This document shows, piece by piece, positions 42,942 through 51,518 of a stretch of 64,000 nt of DNA. Source of the DNA: Cereibacter_A sp052244495 (GTDB lineage Bacteria > Pseudomonadota > Alphaproteobacteria > Rhodobacterales > Rhodobacteraceae); assembly GCA_052244495.1 (NCBI GenBank), contig JBQPXH010000001.1; one strand, 5' to 3'. The translations under genes were made by a program, and so were the position numbers. How positions within the stretch are numbered: the stretch's first letter is position 1; each line of letters starts with the position of its first letter. The notes beneath the pieces are model-generated. The model worked only from the letters and a program-made list of their open reading frames with translations, searched no databases and was not told where the DNA came from.

Positions 42942-43868
42942 TCAGAGACCGAGCGCCTCCTTGACCACCGGCAGGCCTTCCTCGCCCTCCACCGTGGTCA
43001 CGCCGGCCAGCCAGGGATCGACGGTCTCGGGATGAGCCTTGAGCCATTCGAGCACGGCCGTGTCGGGCTCCATGCCGTCGTCGAGGATCTTGCCCATGAT
43101 CTCGTTCTCCATGGGCAGCGTGAACGTCTGCTGCGACAGCAGCTTCGCCACGTTCGGGCACGCTTCCTTGAAGCCCTTGCGCGCCACGGTCTTGACCACG
43201 CCTTCCTCGCCGAAGAAGTCCTCGCCGCCCGGCAGGTAGTTGAGCGAGAAGGTGGCATTCATCGGGTGGGGCTCCCAGCCGAGGAAGGCCACGCCCTTCT
43301 CCTGCGGGTAGAAGCGGGCGACCTGCGCCAGCATCCCCTGCTCGGAGCTCTGGACGATCTCGAAGCCCTCGAGCGGCTTGCCGGCTTCGGTCAGGCTGAT
43401 GAGGTATTCGTTGCCCTCGTTGCCCGGCTCGATGCCGTAGATCTTGCCGTCGAGCTCGTCCTTGAACTTGGCGATGTCGGAATAGCTCTTGAGACCCTTG
43501 TCGTAGAGATAGGCCGGCACGGCGAGCGTGTATTTCGTGCCTTTGAGGTTCGTCGTGATCTCCTCGATCGAGCCTTTCTCGAGATAGGGGCCGATCGCGC
43601 CTTCCTGCGCCGGCAGCCAGGTGCCGAGGAACACGTCCACATCGCCCTTGTCCATCGAGGCATAGGTGACCGGCACGCCGAGGATGTCGACCTCGACCTC
43701 GTAGCCGAGCGCCTCGAGGATCTGGCGGGTGGCCGAAGTGGTGACGGTGATGTCGGTCCAGCCGACGTCGGAGAAGGTCACCTCGCGGCACTGGTCCTGC
43801 GCGAGGGCAGGCCCGGCGAGGGCCAGAATCGAAGCGGCGGCCAGCAGGGCCTGTCGGATGGGCGTCAT
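42942..43868 (-). CDS. choX: Choline-binding periplasmic protein
   Basis: A 308-residue OpuAC/ProX-type binding protein. The signal peptide (residues 1-23, LLAAASILALAGPALAQ) is followed by CREVTFSDVGWTDITVTT and conserved aromatic residues for the quaternary ammonium cage, such as FLGTWLPAQ and AFLGWEPHPMNATF. It delivers choline to ChoW/ChoV. ATG 43868 has AGGGAGA upstream. The gene is divergent from betI, with the palindromic operator between, so uptake and oxidation genes share one control region. Confidence 0.93.
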   Translation of the reverse strand: MTPIRQALLAAASILALAGPALAQDQCREVTFSDVGWTDITVTTSATRQILEALGYEVEVDILGVPVTYASMDKGDVDVFLGTWLPAQEGAIGPYLEKGSIEEITTNLKGTKYTLAVPAYLYDKGLKSYSDIAKFKDELDGKIYGIEPGNEGNEYLISLTEAGKPLEGFEIVQSSEQGMLAQVARFYPQEKGVAFLGWEPHPMNATFSLNYLPGGEDFFGEEGVVKTVARKGFKEACPNVAKLLSQQTFTLPMENEIMGKILDDGMEPDTAVLEWLKAHPETVDPWLAGVTTVEGEEGLPVVKEALGL

Positions 43869-43890
43869 GGTGTCTCCCTGTTTTTTGTTG

Positions 43891-43904
43891 ATTGACGAGT
43901 CAAT
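43891..43904. promoter_or_regulatory. Probable BetI operator
   Basis: A perfect palindrome ATTGAC-GA-GTCAAT lies in the 86-nt divergent region between choX and betI. BetI repressors in other bacteria recognise palindromes built on TTGA/TCAA, and this is the only such sequence in the interval. It sits 22 nt from the choX start and 50 nt from the betI start, so it can repress both. Confidence 0.65.
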
Positions 43905-43954
43905 AAACTTCACGATAGCTCGGCTTGGCAACCACAAAATCAGGTATTCTGCAC

Positions 43955-44539
43955 ATGCCGAAACTCGGTATGGAGCCTATCCGAAAGGCCGCGCTCGTCA
44001 AAGCCACGATCGTCGAGATCGGCCGGGTGGGGTCGCTCGACGTGACGGTGAGCCAGATCGCCAAGCGCGCGGGCATGTCCTCGGCGCTTGCGCACCACTA
44101 CTTCGGTGGAAAGGAAGCGCTTTTCCTTGCGGCGATGCGTCACGTCCTGTCGCTCTACGGGGCCGAGGTGCGAGGGGCGCTGCTGGGGGCCACGACACCC
44201 GTCGCCCGGATCACGGCGATCCTGCAGGCCTCGTTCTCGGCCACGAACTTCCGGCGCGAAGTGGTGGGGGCGTGGCTCAATTTCTACGTTCTAGCCCAGA
44301 CCGTGCCCGAAGCGAAGAGGCTTCTGGCGATCTACCAGCGCCGTCTGCGGTCGAATCTCCTCGTCGGGCTGCGGCCGCTGGCCGGAGAGCGGGCCGGAGA
44401 CCTTGCCGACGGTCTTGGCGCGCTGATCGACGGCCTCTACCTGCGCGAGGTGCTGAAGGAGGGCCCGCCCGACAGCGTGGCCGCCGTCGCCTGCGCCCGC
44501 GCCTATCTGAATGCCCATCTGAAGGAATGTCCCCTGTGA
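43955..44539 (+). CDS. betI: Choline-responsive TetR-family repressor BetI
   Basis: A 194-residue TetR regulator. It opens MPKLGMEPIRKAALVKATI, matching BetI closely, with a helix-turn-helix VSQIAKRAGMSSALAHHYFG (about residues 33-52). It represses betaine-synthesis genes until choline binds. ATG 43955 is chosen on family match; an upstream ATG in frame adds ten unrelated residues. Its stop TGA overlaps the GTG start of betB (GTGA), so translation is coupled. Confidence 0.93.
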   Translation: MPKLGMEPIRKAALVKATIVEIGRVGSLDVTVSQIAKRAGMSSALAHHYFGGKEALFLAAMRHVLSLYGAEVRGALLGATTPVARITAILQASFSATNFRREVVGAWLNFYVLAQTVPEAKRLLAIYQRRLRSNLLVGLRPLAGERAGDLADGLGALIDGLYLREVLKEGPPDSVAAVACARAYLNAHLKECPL

Positions 44540-45987
44540 GAGCCCAGCCCGCCGCCAGCCATTTCGTCGACGGTCGTCCGCTGGAGGATGCCGCGGGCGT
44601 GCCGATCCCGGTGATCTTCCCGGCCACCGGCGAAGAGATCGCGCGCCTTCACGAGGCCACGCCCGCGGTGATCGAGGCGGCCCTTGCCTCCGGCGCGCGG
44701 GCGCAAGCGGATTGGGCCGCCCTGCGGCCCGTGGAACGCGCACGCATCCTGCGCCGCGCCTCCGATCTGATCCGCGAGCGCAACGAGGAGTTGAGCGTGC
44801 TCGAGACGCTCGATACCGGCAAGCCGCTGCAGGAGACGCTGGTCGCCGACTGGGCCTCGGGGGCGGATGCGCTGGAGTTCTTTGCGGGGCTCGCGCCCGC
44901 CGTCACCGGCGAAACCGTGCCGCTGGGTCAGGATTTCGTCTATACGATCCGCGAGCCGCTGGGCCTCTGCGTCGGCATCGGCGCCTGGAACTACCCGAGC
45001 CAGATCGCCTGCTGGAAGGCCGCGCCCGCGCTCGCGCTCGGCAATGCGATGGTGTTCAAGCCCTCGGAAGTCACGCCGCTCGGCGCGCTGAAGCTGGCCG
45101 AGATCCTGATCGAGGCGGGCCTGCCGCCGGGGCTTTTCAACGTGGTGCAGGGGCGCGGCGGGGTAGGGGCGGCGCTCGTCACCGACCCGCGGGTGGCCAA
45201 GGTCTCGCTCACGGGCTCGGTGCCAACGGGCCGGCGCGTCTATGCCGCCGCGGCCGAGGGCGTGCGCCATGTCACGATGGAACTCGGCGGCAAGTCGCCG
45301 CTCATCGTCTTCGACGATGCCGATCTCGACAGCGCCATCGGCGCGGCGATGCTGGGCAACTTCTATTCGGCGGGCCAGATCTGCTCGAACGGGACGCGGG
45401 TCTTCGTGCAGAAGGGCATCAAGGAGGCGTTCCTTTCCCGCCTTGCCGAGCGGGCCGATGCGATCCGCATGGGCGATCCGCTCGATCCCGAGGTGCAGAT
45501 GGGGCCGCTCGTCTCGCAGGCGCAGCTCGAGAAGGTGCTGGGCTATATTGGAAAGGCCCGCGCCGAGGGCGGCCGCCTCGTCTGCGGCGGCGAGGCCTCG
45601 GTCAGCCCGGGCTGCTACGTCCAGCCCACGGTCTTCGCCGATGTGACGGACGCCATGACGCTGGCGCGCGAGGAGGTGTTCGGCCCGGTGATGGCGGTGC
45701 TCGACTTCGAGACCGAGGAGGAGGCCATCGCGCGGGCGAATGCCACCGACTTCGGCCTCGCCGCGGGAGTGTTCACGGCGGATCTCACGCGTGCGCACCG
45801 GGTGGTGGCGAAGCTCCAGGCCGGGACCTGCTGGATCAACGCCTACAATCTGACCCCGGTCGAGGCGCCCTTCGGCGGGGTGAAGATGTCGGGCGTCGGC
45901 CGCGAGAACGGTCGCGCGGCCGTCGAGCACTACACGCAGGTCAAGTCGGTCTACGTCGGCATGGGGCCGGTGGACGCCCCCTACTGA
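44536..45987 (+). CDS. betB: Betaine aldehyde dehydrogenase
   Basis: NAD(P)-dependent aldehyde dehydrogenase of 483 residues that oxidises betaine aldehyde to glycine betaine. The catalytic cysteine is in SAGQICSNGTRVF, the general base in MELGGKSPLIV, and the cofactor loop is FTGS-like SLTGSVPTGRRV. The start is a GTG at 44536: it begins MRAQPAASHFVDG, the sequence conserved in BetB, and AAGGA lies 9 nt upstream. An ATG three codons earlier abuts that ribosome site with no spacing. It overlaps betI by 4 nt. Confidence 0.95.
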   Translation: MRAQPAASHFVDGRPLEDAAGVPIPVIFPATGEEIARLHEATPAVIEAALASGARAQADWAALRPVERARILRRASDLIRERNEELSVLETLDTGKPLQETLVADWASGADALEFFAGLAPAVTGETVPLGQDFVYTIREPLGLCVGIGAWNYPSQIACWKAAPALALGNAMVFKPSEVTPLGALKLAEILIEAGLPPGLFNVVQGRGGVGAALVTDPRVAKVSLTGSVPTGRRVYAAAAEGVRHVTMELGGKSPLIVFDDADLDSAIGAAMLGNFYSAGQICSNGTRVFVQKGIKEAFLSRLAERADAIRMGDPLDPEVQMGPLVSQAQLEKVLGYIGKARAEGGRLVCGGEASVSPGCYVQPTVFADVTDAMTLAREEVFGPVMAVLDFETEEEAIARANATDFGLAAGVFTADLTRAHRVVAKLQAGTCWINAYNLTPVEAPFGGVKMSGVGRENGRAAVEHYTQVKSVYVGMGPVDAPY

Positions 45988-45996
45988 GGACGCGCA

Positions 45997-47643
45997 ATGG
46001 TCGATTACGTTATCGTCGGCGCCGGTTCGGCCGGCTGCGCCATGGCTTATCGTCTCGGCGAGGCGGGCCGCTCGGTGCTGGTCATCGAGCATGGCGGCAC
46101 GGATGCCGGGCCCTTCATCCAGATGCCCGCCGCGCTCTCCTATCCGATGAACATGGGGATCTACGACTGGGGCCTGAAGACCGAGCCCGAGCCGCATCTG
46201 GACGGAAGGGTGCTGGCCACGCCGCGCGGCAAGGTGATCGGCGGCTCGTCCTCGATCAACGGCATGGTCTATGTGCGCGGCCATGCACGCGACTTCGATC
46301 ACTGGGCCGAGAGCGGCGCCACCGGCTGGGGCTTTGCCGATGTGCTGCCCTATTTCAAGCGGATGGAGAACTGGCACGTCCCGGGCGACGTCGAGTGGCG
46401 GGGCCATGACGGTCCGGTGCATGTCACGCGCGGCCCGCGCTCCAACCCCCTCTTCAACGCCTTCATCGAGGCGGGGCGACAGGCGGGCTATCCGGTGACC
46501 GACGACTACAACGGCGCGGCGCAGGAAGGCTTCGGCCCGATGGAGGCCACGATCTGGCAAGGGCGCCGCTGGTCGGCCGCGAATGCCTACCTCAAGCCCG
46601 CCATGAAGAAGTTCGGCGTCAAGGTCACGCGCGCCCTCGCCCTGCGCGTGGTGATCGAGGAGGGCCGGGCGGTCGGCGTCGAGGTGCAGCGCCGTGGGAG
46701 CCGCGAGGTGATCCGGGCGGGCCGCGAGGTGATCCTCGCCGCCTCCTCGCTCAACACGCCGAAGCTCCTGATGCTGTCCGGCGTCGGTCCCGCCGCGCAT
46801 CTGGCCGAGCACGGGATCCCGGTCGTGGCCGACCGGCCGGGCGTCGGCCAGAACCTCCAGGACCATCTGGAGGTCTACATGCAATACGCGAGCCTCCAGC
46901 CCGTGACGCTCTTCAAGCACTGGAACCTGAGAGGAAAGGTCAGCATCGGCGCCCAGTGGCTCTTTACCGGGCGCGGGCTCGGCGCCTCGAACCAGTTCGA
47001 GGCCTGCGCCTTCATCCGCTCGAAGCCGGGGGTGGACTACCCGGACATCCAGTATCACTTCCTGCCCATCGCCGTGCGCTACGACGGGAAGGCGGCCGCC
47101 GAGGGCCACGGCTTCCAGGTCCATGTCGGGCCGATGCGCTCGCCCTCGCGCGGGTCGGTCACGCTGCGCTCGGCCGATCCCGAGGCGCCGCCGGTCATCC
47201 GCTTCAACTACATGTCCACCGAGGAGGACTGGGACGACTTCCGCCGCTGCGTCCGCCTCACGCGCGAGATCTTCGGGCAGGAGGCGTTCCGTCCCTTCGT
47301 CCGGCACGAGATTCAGCCGGGGCCGGCCTGCTCGTCGGATGAAGAGATCGACGCCTTCATCCGCGAGCATGTGGAGAGCGCCTATCATCCCTGCGGGACG
47401 GCGCGGATCGGGCGGGCGGACGATCCGCTTGCCGTGGTCGATCCGGAATGCCGGGTGATCGGGGTCGAGGGGCTGCGTGTCGCCGACAGCTCGATCTTTC
47501 CGCGGGTGACGAACGGCAACCTGAACGGCCCGTCGATGATGGTGGGCGAGAAGGCAGCCGACCACATCCTCGGCCGCACGCCGCTTGCGCCGCTGAACCT
47601 CGAGCCGGTGGTCAACACGGCGTGGCGCACGGCGCAGCGCTGA
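45997..47643 (+). CDS. betA: Choline dehydrogenase
   Basis: A 548-residue GMC-family flavoprotein that oxidises choline to betaine aldehyde, passing electrons to the respiratory chain. The FAD-binding start is DYVIVGAGSAGCAMAYRLGE; the GMC signatures GKVIGGSSSINGMVYVRG and AASSLNTPKLLMLSGVGP, the YHPCGTARIG active-site histidine region and the C-terminal GNLNGPSMMVGEKAAD are all present. It starts 9 nt after betB. In this operon there is no betC, so the cluster is betIBA rather than betICBA. Confidence 0.96.
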   Translation: MVDYVIVGAGSAGCAMAYRLGEAGRSVLVIEHGGTDAGPFIQMPAALSYPMNMGIYDWGLKTEPEPHLDGRVLATPRGKVIGGSSSINGMVYVRGHARDFDHWAESGATGWGFADVLPYFKRMENWHVPGDVEWRGHDGPVHVTRGPRSNPLFNAFIEAGRQAGYPVTDDYNGAAQEGFGPMEATIWQGRRWSAANAYLKPAMKKFGVKVTRALALRVVIEEGRAVGVEVQRRGSREVIRAGREVILAASSLNTPKLLMLSGVGPAAHLAEHGIPVVADRPGVGQNLQDHLEVYMQYASLQPVTLFKHWNLRGKVSIGAQWLFTGRGLGASNQFEACAFIRSKPGVDYPDIQYHFLPIAVRYDGKAAAEGHGFQVHVGPMRSPSRGSVTLRSADPEAPPVIRFNYMSTEEDWDDFRRCVRLTREIFGQEAFRPFVRHEIQPGPACSSDEEIDAFIREHVESAYHPCGTARIGRADDPLAVVDPECRVIGVEGLRVADSSIFPRVTNGNLNGPSMMVGEKAADHILGRTPLAPLNLEPVVNTAWRTAQR

Positions 47644-47863
47644 GGCGCAGCTCGGTGCCGTGTCGGCCGCGGCCCGGACACGTTGTTCAGGCCGCGTCGC
47701 GAGGAGGCCTCTGCCCGTGCTGCGGTGATGTCGTCAGCGGCGCGAAAGGGCTGTCGCACAGGCCGTGCTGACGAAGGCCGGCGTGTTGCATGCGTTAACT
47801 CTATCTTAACCCTTCGTTAACTTCTGGCTTGCTTTCCGGTGCGTGGCGTCGGATTTCTGGCGG

Positions 47864-48508
47864 ATGTTAAGACTTCGTTCGCTTCTCGTTCTTTTTCTCC
47901 TCATTCCCTTGCAGCTGCCCGCCGCCTCCCTGGAAGGGCGGGTTCGCGTCATCGATGGCGACACGCTCGAGATCGAAGGCGTCCGCGTGCGCCTGTTCGG
48001 CATCGACGCGCCGGAGCGCGGACAGACCTGCGGTGAGCGGGATCGGGTCTGGCCCTGCGGCGACTGGGCCACCGAGCGCCTCGAACTGCTGCTCGACGGT
48101 GCCGCGGTGCGCTGCGAGGGCGATGAACGTGATCGATACGGGCGGCTGGTCGCCACCTGCGAGGTGGAGGGCGAGGACGTCGGCGCCCACATGGTCCGCG
48201 CGGGCGCAGCGCTCGCCTATCGCCGCTATTCCGCCCGCTACGCAAGCGAGGAGGCGCGGGCGGAGTCGGCGCGCCTCGGCGTCTGGTCCGGACCGATGAA
48301 GCGCCCGGAGGAGTATCGCCACGCGACACCCGCGGCCCCGCGCGCATCGGCCTGCGCGATCAAGGGCAACATCTCGAGCAACGGGCGGATCTACCACGTT
48401 CCCGGTCAGGCGGACTATGACCGGACCGTCGTGTCGAAACCGGGCGAACGCTGGTTCTGTTCGGCCGCCGAGGCCGAGTCTGCCGGCTTCCGCCCGGCGA
48501 GGCGCTGA
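47864..48508 (+). CDS. Exported thermonuclease-family (SNase-like) protein
   Basis: A 214-residue staphylococcal-nuclease-like protein. The signal segment (residues 4-20, LRSLLVLFLLIPLQLPA) is followed by an OB-fold core: RVRVIDGDTLEIEGVRVRLF then GIDAPERGQTC and RDRYGRLVATC, giving the catalytic Arg-Glu-Arg set. Extra cysteines suggest disulfides and a periplasmic or secreted location. A C-terminal module (about 163-214) contains IKGNISSNGRIYHVPG and ERWFCSAAEAESAGF, a motif found after nuclease domains in several bacteria. ATG 47864 is preferred over an earlier GTG. Confidence 0.88.
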   Translation: MLRLRSLLVLFLLIPLQLPAASLEGRVRVIDGDTLEIEGVRVRLFGIDAPERGQTCGERDRVWPCGDWATERLELLLDGAAVRCEGDERDRYGRLVATCEVEGEDVGAHMVRAGAALAYRRYSARYASEEARAESARLGVWSGPMKRPEEYRHATPAAPRASACAIKGNISSNGRIYHVPGQADYDRTVVSKPGERWFCSAAEAESAGFRPARR

Positions 48509-48510
48509 CA

Positions 48511-48524
48511 TTGATCCGCATCAA
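48511..48524 (+). promoter_or_regulatory. FnrL (FNR-type) box
   Basis: TTGAT-CCGC-ATCAA is a perfect match to TTGAT-N4-ATCAA. It starts 2 nt after the nuclease stop codon, and its centre is about 41 nt before a start point expected from a -10-like CATAGC at 48544-48549, the classic spacing for FNR-activated promoters. The only gene downstream is the mini-ORF at 48583. Confidence 0.75.
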
Positions 48525-48582
48525 TGCAGAAAAAGAATCTCCGACATAGCCTTTTCTTAACGAAACCAAGAGGGAGCACGGC

Positions 48583-48699
48583 ATGATCCACACCCCGCAC
48601 GAGCTGATGGCGGATCTTCCGGACGTGACCGGGACGAGTGGCACCCTCAGGAATTCCGACCCGCATTTCGCGCGTCCTGTCTGGAAAGAACGCGGCTGA
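48583..48699 (+). CDS. Truncated YdcH (DUF465)-like mini-protein
   Basis: A 38-residue ORF, MIHTPHELMADLPDVTGTSG then TLRNSDPHFARPVWKERG. The first about 30 residues align with the start of YdcH/DUF465 proteins (HTPHEL..DFP...LK.SDPHFA), which are normally about 55-80 residues; the C-terminal helix is missing. AGAGGGAGC precedes the ATG and a perfect FnrL box lies 59 nt upstream. It may be an expressed short protein or a decayed gene; neither other frame restores the missing C-terminus convincingly. Confidence 0.55.
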   Translation: MIHTPHELMADLPDVTGTSGTLRNSDPHFARPVWKERG

Positions 48700-48816
48700 G
48701 CCTCGTGGTTCGCAGGGTCCGATAGCGGACCGCACGACCCGGGCACGCACCGGAAGAGGATCGCGCCATGAGCGCGTGCATATGTGACGCTTCGCAGGCC
48801 GCCAGGCGGCGGCTCG

Positions 48817-50202
48817 CTAATCGACAATCTCGTAAGGCAACAAGCCTCGCCTGTCGGGGTCCACCCGAAGGCGCTTTTCCAGCGGCGGCACAGACCGCTG
48901 GTGGCACTCCTGCCGGTCACAGATCCGGCAGGAGATGCCGATCGGCTCGAAGCTCCCCTTCAGATCCAACCCGTCCGCATAGACCAGCGCATCCGCTTGC
49001 TGCACCTCGCAGCCGAGTCCGATGGCGTAACGGCGCACGGGTGCGGTGAAGGACCCTCCGGGCTTCGACACCTCTCGCGCCAGCAGCAGATAGCGCACGC
49101 CGTCCGGCGTCTGGGCGAGCTGGCGCAGGAACCGTCCCGGCGTCTCGAAGGCACGGTGCACGTTCCAGAGCGGGCAGGCGCCGCCGAAGCGCGCGAACTG
49201 GAAGCGCGTGGCCGAGTGGCGCTTGGTGATCGTGCCCGCCTGATCCACCCGGACAAAGAAGAAGGGCACGCCCTTTGCCCCCGGCCGCTGCAAGGTCGAG
49301 AGCCGGTGCGCCACCTGCTCGATCGAGGCGCCGAACATGTCGGCCAGTCGTTCCAGATCGTGCCGCGTCTCGGCCGCGGCCTGCAGGAACGGCCGGTAGG
49401 GCAGCAGCGCCGCCCCGGCAAAATAGTTGGCGAGCCCGATCTTCGCGATATCGCGCGCTTCGGGCGTCTGGAACCGGGCGAGGTCGAGCGTCGCCTCGAG
49501 CAGGTCGTTCTGCGTCAGCAGCGCCACCTGATGCAGGAGCTGGAACCGCTGTGTCGGCGCCGCCGCACGGGACGAGAGCCGAAGCGCGTTCCCCTCGCGG
49601 CTGCGGATCACGGGCATGTCCAAGATCTGCAGGTCGAGCCCCGCCCGCGCGAGCGTCTCCATCGCCGCGGAAAAGACGTCCCGCCGGGCCCCTCCGGGCG
49701 CCGCGTAATGCTCCGCGGCCCGGTCGACGGCGTCGATGTAGTTGTCGCAATAGTGAAAGAAGTCGCGCACCTCCTCCCAGGGCGAGGGGCGCAGGTCGGC
49801 CTCGTCGCGCCCCAGCGCCTCGTCGAGCGAGGCCAGCCGCTCGTGTGTCTGGCGGTAGGCACGGTGCAGGTCGAGGAAGGCCCTTGCAAGGCCGGGCGCG
49901 TTCGAGGCCACGAGCCGCAGGTCCGCCAAGGGCGGGCTGTCGGTGAATATCGGATCCGCCAGCGCCTCGCGCATGTCCGTGACGATCCGCTCGGCTTCGG
50001 AGGTCGTGAGCTTGGTCACGTCCACCCCGAACTCCTGCGCGAGCGCAAGGACCACTGTCGCCGAGACGGGACGGTGGTTGTTCTCCATCTGGTTCAGGTA
50101 GGGCAGCGAGGCGCCGAGTCGCTCGGCAAAGACCTTCTGCGTCAGGCCGAGCTGCATGCGCAGCTCGCGCAGCTTCGCCCCGACATAGAGTTTCTGCGCC
50201 AT
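48817..50202 (-). CDS. pccR: Short-chain fatty acyl-CoA regulator PccR
   Basis: A 461-residue ScfR-family regulator. The N-terminal XRE helix-turn-helix (about residues 8-62; LGLTQKVFAERLGASLPYLN) is followed by the M78/DUF955-like and DUF2083 regions and a cysteine cluster CRICDRQEC near residue 435. In R. sphaeroides PccR controls propionyl-CoA carboxylase expression through TTTGCAAA palindromes. Two such palindromes lie 12 and 32 nt upstream of this start, and others precede pccB. ATG 50202 (MAQKLYVGAKLREL) is preferred over one six codons earlier. Confidence 0.92.
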   Translation of the reverse strand: MAQKLYVGAKLRELRMQLGLTQKVFAERLGASLPYLNQMENNHRPVSATVVLALAQEFGVDVTKLTTSEAERIVTDMREALADPIFTDSPPLADLRLVASNAPGLARAFLDLHRAYRQTHERLASLDEALGRDEADLRPSPWEEVRDFFHYCDNYIDAVDRAAEHYAAPGGARRDVFSAAMETLARAGLDLQILDMPVIRSREGNALRLSSRAAAPTQRFQLLHQVALLTQNDLLEATLDLARFQTPEARDIAKIGLANYFAGAALLPYRPFLQAAAETRHDLERLADMFGASIEQVAHRLSTLQRPGAKGVPFFFVRVDQAGTITKRHSATRFQFARFGGACPLWNVHRAFETPGRFLRQLAQTPDGVRYLLLAREVSKPGGSFTAPVRRYAIGLGCEVQQADALVYADGLDLKGSFEPIGISCRICDRQECHQRSVPPLEKRLRVDPDRRGLLPYEIVD

Positions 50203-50213
50203 GCACGCCTCCC

Positions 50214-50241
50214 TTTGCAAAGCCGGTATCGCCTTTGCAAA
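50214..50241. promoter_or_regulatory. Paired PccR operators upstream of pccR
   Basis: Two perfect TTTGCAAA palindromes (50214-50221 and 50234-50241) separated by 12 nt lie just before the pccR start, implying autoregulation. The spacing differs from the 4-nt spacing before pccB, but the centre-to-centre distance of 20 nt keeps both on nearly the same helix face. Confidence 0.75.
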
Positions 50242-50262
50242 GGGTGCGCGTCAACCGGTGCG

Positions 50263-51483
50263 TCAGCCGGGCAGGCCGATGGCGCGGCTGCGCCGGATCA
50301 CGGCGACGATGGCCAAGATCGAGGCGAGGCCCGAGGCCAGCATGATGACGATCAGCGGCATCTCTCCGCTGGCGGGGGTCAGCACCGCGCCGGCCAGCGC
50401 CGCGAGGGCGGCACCTCCGCCGATCATGATGGCCCCGCCCAGCCCCGAGGCGGTGCCGGCGAGTTGCGGATGGATCGAGAGCATGCCGGCGTTGGCATTC
50501 GGCAGGACCATCCCGTTGCCGAGGCCCACGGCGGTCATCATGCCGAAGAAGAAGGCGGGGTGGTGAAGCCCGGCCAGCGTGCCCAGCATGAGGATGCCGA
50601 GGCCTCCCGCCGTGGCGATCGATCCCCAAAGAACCATGCGGTTCATCCCCATCCGGATCGAGTAGCGCCCGGAAAGGAAGTTGCCCGCGGCATAGCCGAT
50701 GGCCGGGGCCGAAAAGTAGATGCCGACCTGTGACGAGGTGAGGTGGAAGATCTCGGTTCCCACGAAGGGAGCGCCACCGAGATAGGCGAAGAAGCAGCCC
50801 GAGGCGAAGGCCGCGCAGAGCACGTAACCCCAGAACCGGCGCGAGCTGAGAAGCGCCGGATACTGCCGCAGCTGTGCCGCGAAGCTGACAGGGCGGATCT
50901 CGGACGTCTCGCCCAGATCGGCCCAGACAAGGACGGCGACCACCACGCCAAGCACGAGAAGCAGGGCGAAATTCGCCTGCCAGCCGAAGACCTCGTCGAG
51001 CACGCCGCCGATCACGGGCCCGATCATCGGCACCAGCGACATTCCCATCGTGACATAGCCGATCATCGAGGCCGCCTGCTCGTCCGGCACCATGTCCCGC
51101 ACCACGGCGCGGCTGAGAACGAGGCCCGTCGCGATGATCGCCTGAGCCATGCGGAACACGAGGAAGAGTTCGGCCGTGGGCGCGACGAGCGTGCCCACGG
51201 TCGCTGCGAGGAAGAGGCCAAGCGACCAGAGGATCACGCTCCGCCGTCCGAACCGGTCCGAGATCGGCCCGATCACGACCTGCAGCGCCGCGCTGAGGCC
51301 GAGATAGAGCGCGACCGACAACTGCAGGAGCTGATAGGGCGCGTCGAACCATTCGGCCATGCCGGGCAGGGAAGGCAGGAAGATGTTCATCGACAGGGCG
51401 GCGAGCCCGGTCAGCATCACCAGCGTGAGGATGTGGGGTGGCGACTGGCGGTCGAGGAAACGGGGCGGGCTGAGGAAGGTCAT
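50263..51483 (-). CDS. Bcr/CflA-type MFS transporter
   Basis: A 406-residue major-facilitator protein with twelve predicted helices. The loop 2-3 motif is GPISDRFGRRSVILWSLGLF, and LSRAVVRDMVP after helix 4 and MIGPVIGGVLDEVFGW after helix 5 mark the drug/H+ antiporter-1 subfamily (Bcr/CflA), which exports bicyclomycin, sulfonamides or metabolites. The real substrate is unknown. It follows the small DUF486 gene by 35 nt on the same strand and may share its promoter, which overlaps PccR sites. The downstream gene is pccR. Confidence 0.88.
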   Translation of the reverse strand: MTFLSPPRFLDRQSPPHILTLVMLTGLAALSMNIFLPSLPGMAEWFDAPYQLLQLSVALYLGLSAALQVVIGPISDRFGRRSVILWSLGLFLAATVGTLVAPTAELFLVFRMAQAIIATGLVLSRAVVRDMVPDEQAASMIGYVTMGMSLVPMIGPVIGGVLDEVFGWQANFALLLVLGVVVAVLVWADLGETSEIRPVSFAAQLRQYPALLSSRRFWGYVLCAAFASGCFFAYLGGAPFVGTEIFHLTSSQVGIYFSAPAIGYAAGNFLSGRYSIRMGMNRMVLWGSIATAGGLGILMLGTLAGLHHPAFFFGMMTAVGLGNGMVLPNANAGMLSIHPQLAGTASGLGGAIMIGGGAALAALAGAVLTPASGEMPLIVIMLASGLASILAIVAVIRRSRAIGLPG

Positions 51484-51518
51484 CGCCGAGAGTTAGGCCG
51501 GCTGCGACAGACTGTCCA

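Noticed and set aside
44503..47565. About 1000-codon minus-strand frame across betB and betA
   Set aside because: Antisense shadow of the betIBA operon with no ribosome site or homologous block.
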